A stretch of DNA of 64,000 bases from Yoonia vestfoldensis DSM 16212 (GTDB taxonomy: Bacteria; Pseudomonadota; Alphaproteobacteria; Rhodobacterales; Rhodobacteraceae): contig NZ_KB907989.1 of the NCBI RefSeq assembly GCF_000382265.1, forward strand, positions 1-64,000. Direction: 5' to 3'. The translations under genes were made by a program, and so were the position numbers. The notes under the pieces were generated by a model. That model was not told the DNA's origin. It worked only from the letters and a program-made list of their open reading frames with translations, and ran no database searches. Below are positions 61,775 through 64,000 of the stretch, in pieces. Every line of letters begins with the position of its first letter. Position 1 is the first letter of the stretch.

Positions 61775-62431
61775 TCATCGCCGCCACGGCTTCATCTTCG
61801 GCATCGCCGCCGTCACCTCGACCTCCCGCAACATTCGTCCTGCCACCAACCCGTCGCGCACCCAATCCAGCGCCTGCCGCCACTCGTCATAGCCGCGCCG
61901 GGCAGACGCGATCTGTTCCGGGTGTGGCCGCCAGGTCACCGGGCAGGCCAGAACGTCGACAGTTCGCCATTTGCCCCGGGTCAGCACCCGTTCAGTGCCA
62001 ACCACCACCGTTGTCGACCGCTCGCCGTGCTGATTGCGCTTGGACTCCACGGGCACACAGCGCGGCACGACGCCGGGCATCCAGTCTGGGGTCAGCCCTG
62101 CGCGGGCAAGTTCGGCCACGCGGATCGCCATGCGAATGCCGCCGAGGCTGTCGGGCATGCCCGCGACAGTGGCGGCAATCACCTCGGCGTCCGCGTGGGT
62201 GTAGCTGCCCATTTTGTGCTGGCCGCCGTCGACCTTGCAGCCTAGCGCACCACGCTGCATCAGGACATATTCCAGACCAAAACCGAAGCCTTCCTCGACC
62301 ACATCCTTCGGTGGGGGCAGTTCCAGCTGCGCCTTTTCTACCCGGAACGCCCATTCCAGCGCTGCCTGCACGACCAGCGCGCGTTTCTCCCGTCCGCCGC
62401 CTGTGCGACCGATCCGTCCCTGCATGCTCAT
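61775..62431 (-). CDS. Phage early-region protein of unknown function (paralogue of 11619-12305)
   Basis: A 218-aa protein with a natural start (MSMQGRIGRTGGGREKRALVVQ). From KRAL onward it is nearly identical in pattern to the 228-aa protein of the left element. Its ATG overlaps the stop of the alternate frame of the methyltransferase region (62428-62431, ATGA). No motif is recognised. In both elements the DNA just beyond its 3' end holds a defence-type cassette. Confidence 0.75.
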   Translation of the reverse strand: MSMQGRIGRTGGGREKRALVVQAALEWAFRVEKAQLELPPPKDVVEEGFGFGLEYVLMQRGALGCKVDGGQHKMGSYTHADAEVIAATVAGMPDSLGGIRMAIRVAELARAGLTPDWMPGVVPRCVPVESKRNQHGERSTTVVVGTERVLTRGKWRTVDVLACPVTWRPHPEQIASARRGYDEWRQALDWVRDGLVAGRMLREVEVTAAMPKMKPWRR

Positions 62432-63174
62432 GGCAGCAATCCTTCAAAGAGGTTCATCTGCGCTGGGCCCTCTGGATCGTCCGTAGGTCGCCAGATCCAT
62501 GGGCCCGAGGCCGTGGGCAGCTGCGAGAGTGCGCCACGCATATGCTGCTGCCAGTGGGTGAACTCCGTTGCCGAGCAGGCGCAGAGCGCGTGACCTATGG
62601 GCCAACCCATCAGCCATCCGACGAAGAGCGGGTTCAGCCGCCGCCGTGCCCGGGCTTTCAGGATGCGCCGCGAGACGACCCGCCCATGTGAGGCAATCAG
62701 ATAGGCCCACAGCGGGCGCGAGATCGGGCCGTGCGGCGAGGACCGCTGCCCATGCCGCATGATCACCGGGTCCGGGCGGGTGAAGCCCTGTTCCGCCCGG
62801 TAGTGCAGGATATCCATTCGGGACTTGCCATCCGCCCGCGTCACGCTCGCCGCGCTGCTGCCCTTCCAGTTCTGCGCGGCCGGTGTCGGCCACTGGATCG
62901 CTTGCGCCGACAGCTTCGGCTCGCCCCGGCTGTTGATCTTGCCGCGCTGCCGGTCCATCTGATCGTCCGCCACCGGCGTTTGCCATTTCGCCGCCTGCGC
63001 TGGCAGGGGCGGCATCCCGCCCGAGCCATAGCTCTGCCCCGGCCCGCCCTTCGCGCCATCTGTCGCCTTGGGGGTCGACCAGTTCGTGATGCCCAGCGCC
63101 AGTGCCTCGGCCTTGCGGGTGAAGTCGCTGTTGCCCGCCGGGTTGTAGCTGTCCGTGCCGGGATGCAGGCTCAT
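62428..63174 (-). CDS. Alternate-frame protein overlapping the cytosine methyltransferase 3' half
   Basis: This frame is open from 63690, but only the part from about 63200 down looks like protein. It contains repeated WPTP-type blocks, QWPTPAAQNWKGSSAASVTRADGKSR, and RRLNPLFVGWLMGWPIGH, which I know as the conserved C-terminus of many phage DNA methyltransferases. The stop forms an ATGA overlap with the next gene, as do the other junctions here. A possible internal ATG is at 63174, without a clear ribosome site. Otherwise entry would need a +1 (or -2) shift from the methyltransferase frame. Confidence 0.5.
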   Translation of the reverse strand: MSLHPGTDSYNPAGNSDFTRKAEALALGITNWSTPKATDGAKGGPGQSYGSGGMPPLPAQAAKWQTPVADDQMDRQRGKINSRGEPKLSAQAIQWPTPAAQNWKGSSAASVTRADGKSRMDILHYRAEQGFTRPDPVIMRHGQRSSPHGPISRPLWAYLIASHGRVVSRRILKARARRRLNPLFVGWLMGWPIGHALCACSATEFTHWQQHMRGALSQLPTASGPWIWRPTDDPEGPAQMNLFEGLLP

Positions 63175-63694
63175 CGGTGTGGGCCAGGATGAAGATGCGC
63201 AGCCGCTGGTGCGGCGCGCCGACTTCTGCCGCGCTGAACAGACCCGCCGCAGGCGTGTAGCCCATGTCCCAAAGCTCTCGCAGCACGGTCTCAAGCCCGA
63301 GGGTGACGTGCCCGGGGACGTTTTCGAGGAAAACCCACTCGGGAGCGCATTCTCGGATGATGCGGGCAACTTCTGGCCAGAGGTGGCGGGGATCGTCGGC
63401 ACCGCCGCGCTTTCCGGCTGCGCTGAAGGGCTGGCAGGGATATCCGGAGAGGACGATGTCGAAGGCACCGTGGAAGGGCCGAGCGTCAAAGCTGCGTAGA
63501 TCGTCCCAGATCGGCGCGGGCGCGAAATACCCTGCGCGCTGGGCGGCGATGAGCACAGTTCGGGGCCAGTCCTCCCATTCGACAAAAGCGCGGGTGTGGA
63601 AGCCGGGCTCGGCCAGCATGAGGCCCATATCCAAGCCTCCACCGCCCGCGCAGAGGGACAATCCGTGCCAGGGACGTGACACCAAGCCATTCAC
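62444..63694 (-). CDS. Phage C5-cytosine DNA methyltransferase
   Basis: A 416-aa enzyme. Motif I LSLCAGGGGLDMGL (near 12-26), catalytic GYPCQPFS (Cys near 86), FLENVPGH (near 123) and QRLRIFIL motif VIII are clear. After a low-complexity middle the C-terminus has WAAVLAARPDLAPA and motif X-like LRLLGNGVHPLAAAYAWRTL (near 373-392). Its ATG overlaps the stop of the upstream HTH gene (63691-63694). The 3' half is overlapped by another protein-like frame. In the left element the gene has been deleted except for its first 18 or so codons. Confidence 0.85.
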   Translation of the reverse strand: MNGLVSRPWHGLSLCAGGGGLDMGLMLAEPGFHTRAFVEWEDWPRTVLIAAQRAGYFAPAPIWDDLRSFDARPFHGAFDIVLSGYPCQPFSAAGKRGGADDPRHLWPEVARIIRECAPEWVFLENVPGHVTLGLETVLRELWDMGYTPAAGLFSAAEVGAPHQRLRIFILAHTDEPASRHGQLQPGGQQRLHPQGRGTGAGHHELVDPQGDRWREGRAGAELWLGRDAAPASAGGEMANAGGGRSDGPAARQDQQPGRAEAVGASDPVADTGRAELEGQQRGERDAGGWQVPNGYPALPGGTGLHPPGPGDHAAWAAVLAARPDLAPAVGLSDCLTWAGRLAAHPESPGTAAAEPALRRMADGLAHRSRALRLLGNGVHPLAAAYAWRTLAAAHGLGPMDLATYGRSRGPSADEPL

Positions 63695-64000
63695 AGGATC
63701 CCCCGCTGACGCAACCTGTCGGTCGTCACCAGCTTGCGGGCCAGCATCGCTTCGCAGATGGCGGTGCTGATCATGCTGGGAGGCAGGTATTCCTCGGAGT
63801 TGACCTTGGCCGCGTAGAACGCCGCCAACTCATCCGGGCTGGCTGTCGGCTTGCCTTGCGCCTTTCGGCGCTGCTTGGCTTTCAGGGCACTGCCATTTGC
63901 GGCAGCCTCCTGCGCATAGCGCTTTGCTGCGCGTTCCATGAAGCGATCCAGCGCCTTCGGACCATCGGGCGGGTTCGGATGGTCGCGCCGGGTCTCGGTC
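63691..64000 (-). CDS. HTH replication-type phage protein, C-terminal part (partial at window edge)
   Basis: The frame is open to the window edge. The visible 102 residues (DHPNPPDGPKALDRFMERAAKRY through LVTTDRLRQRGIL) match the C-terminus of the 340-aa HTH protein at 12302-13324 nearly throughout. The N-terminal winged helix and any iterons would lie beyond 64000. The order HTH gene, methyltransferase, 218-aa gene is that of an early operon. Confidence 0.85.
   Translation of the reverse strand, partial: TETRRDHPNPPDGPKALDRFMERAAKRYAQEAAANGSALKAKQRRKAQGKPTASPDELAAFYAAKVNSEEYLPPSMISTAICEAMLARKLVTTDRLRQRGIL

Larger units (their letters stand above)
26496..64000. mobile_element. Siphovirus prophage with lambda-type head and GTA-type tail (right end outside window)
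   Basis: On the minus strand from right to left: early genes, cargo, ParB-methyltransferases, small genes, terminase small and large, gpW-like, portal, S49 protease, gpD, capsid, connectors, tail genes, lysis genes. Order and completeness indicate a potentially functional prophage. Reverse-strand genes at 40544-41854 and 50059-52494 and the cassette at 55644-61628 are likely accessory. The attachment sites are not visible. The left end is set at the last lysis gene for lack of a better marker. Confidence 0.85.

Noticed and set aside
63200-63690. N-terminal half of the alternate methyltransferase frame
   Set aside because: Ser/Pro-rich shadow of the catalytic half of the methyltransferase; only the part after about 63200 looks like real protein.
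1-64000. CRISPR array
   Set aside because: I looked for regularly spaced direct repeats of 24-40 bp with unique spacers and found none; the repeat clusters at 12831-13025 and 55407-55564 are short iteron-like motifs without spacer structure.

Overview
The window looks like a stretch of accessory DNA from a GC-rich alphaproteobacterium, most likely a member of the Rhodobacteraceae. The tail genes are of the gene-transfer-agent type (tape measure, DUF2460, DUF2163, NlpC/P60, TIM-barrel host-specificity protein), the tRNA fragment has the Rhodobacter-type initiator tRNA-Met sequence, and the insertion sequences (IS3, IS1380) are common in that group. Almost everything visible is mobile DNA or defence cargo.

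Left part (1-21429). The right end of an IS3-family element cuts drmB after about 147 codons. Next, on the minus strand, are the other genes of a class 1 DISARM anti-phage operon: drmA (helicase), drmMI (adenine methylase) and drmD (SNF2 helicase). Their junctions are tight overlaps. Upstream of drmD is a set of phage-type early genes (a gene of unknown function carrying a fused start, an HTH replication-type protein with iteron-like palindromes inside it, VRR-NUC nuclease, small protein, excisionase-like HTH), then a 200-aa protein and a tyrosine integrase. Beyond the integrase is a 1247-aa defence-like protein on the plus strand, and then the 3' part of an initiator tRNA-Met gene, which is probably an attachment-site remnant.

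Middle (21430-26495). A ParDE-type toxin-antitoxin pair with a clear promoter/operator, an immunity-like gene whose upstream partner was destroyed by a complete IS1380-family element with 12-bp inverted repeats, a small conserved protein, and a membrane-anchored DUF559 nuclease.

Right part (26496-64000, continuing beyond the window). A lambda-head/GTA-tail siphoprophage read mainly on the minus strand: early genes at the right edge, then a cargo cassette, two tandem ParB-domain methyltransferases, terminase, portal, protease, decoration, capsid, connectors, tail genes and lysis genes (M15 endolysin, overlapping i-spanin/o-spanin). A MATE-like transporter is inserted as a reverse-oriented 'moron' between head and tail genes. 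Several small genes of unknown role lie on the plus strand between terminase and the methyltransferases.

The best candidate for a poorly described system is the prophage-borne cassette at 55644-61628. It holds a 988-aa protein with two GHKL ATPase domains (N-terminal MutL/MORC-like; C-terminal histidine-kinase-like with a phospho-acceptor His), a 554-aa partner with a receiver-like domain and an unknown C-terminus, and a convergent C5-cytosine methyltransferase. It sits next to the same phage gene (218/228 aa) that borders DISARM in the left element, so this point in a related family of elements seems to be a cargo hotspot. Other points of note are a canonical -1 slippery heptamer in the tail chaperone gene, a cytosine methyltransferase region in which two reading frames both look like real protein, an in-frame deletion fusion in the left copy of the early genes, and an array of TGG(A/C)TTCC repeats upstream of the cassette.
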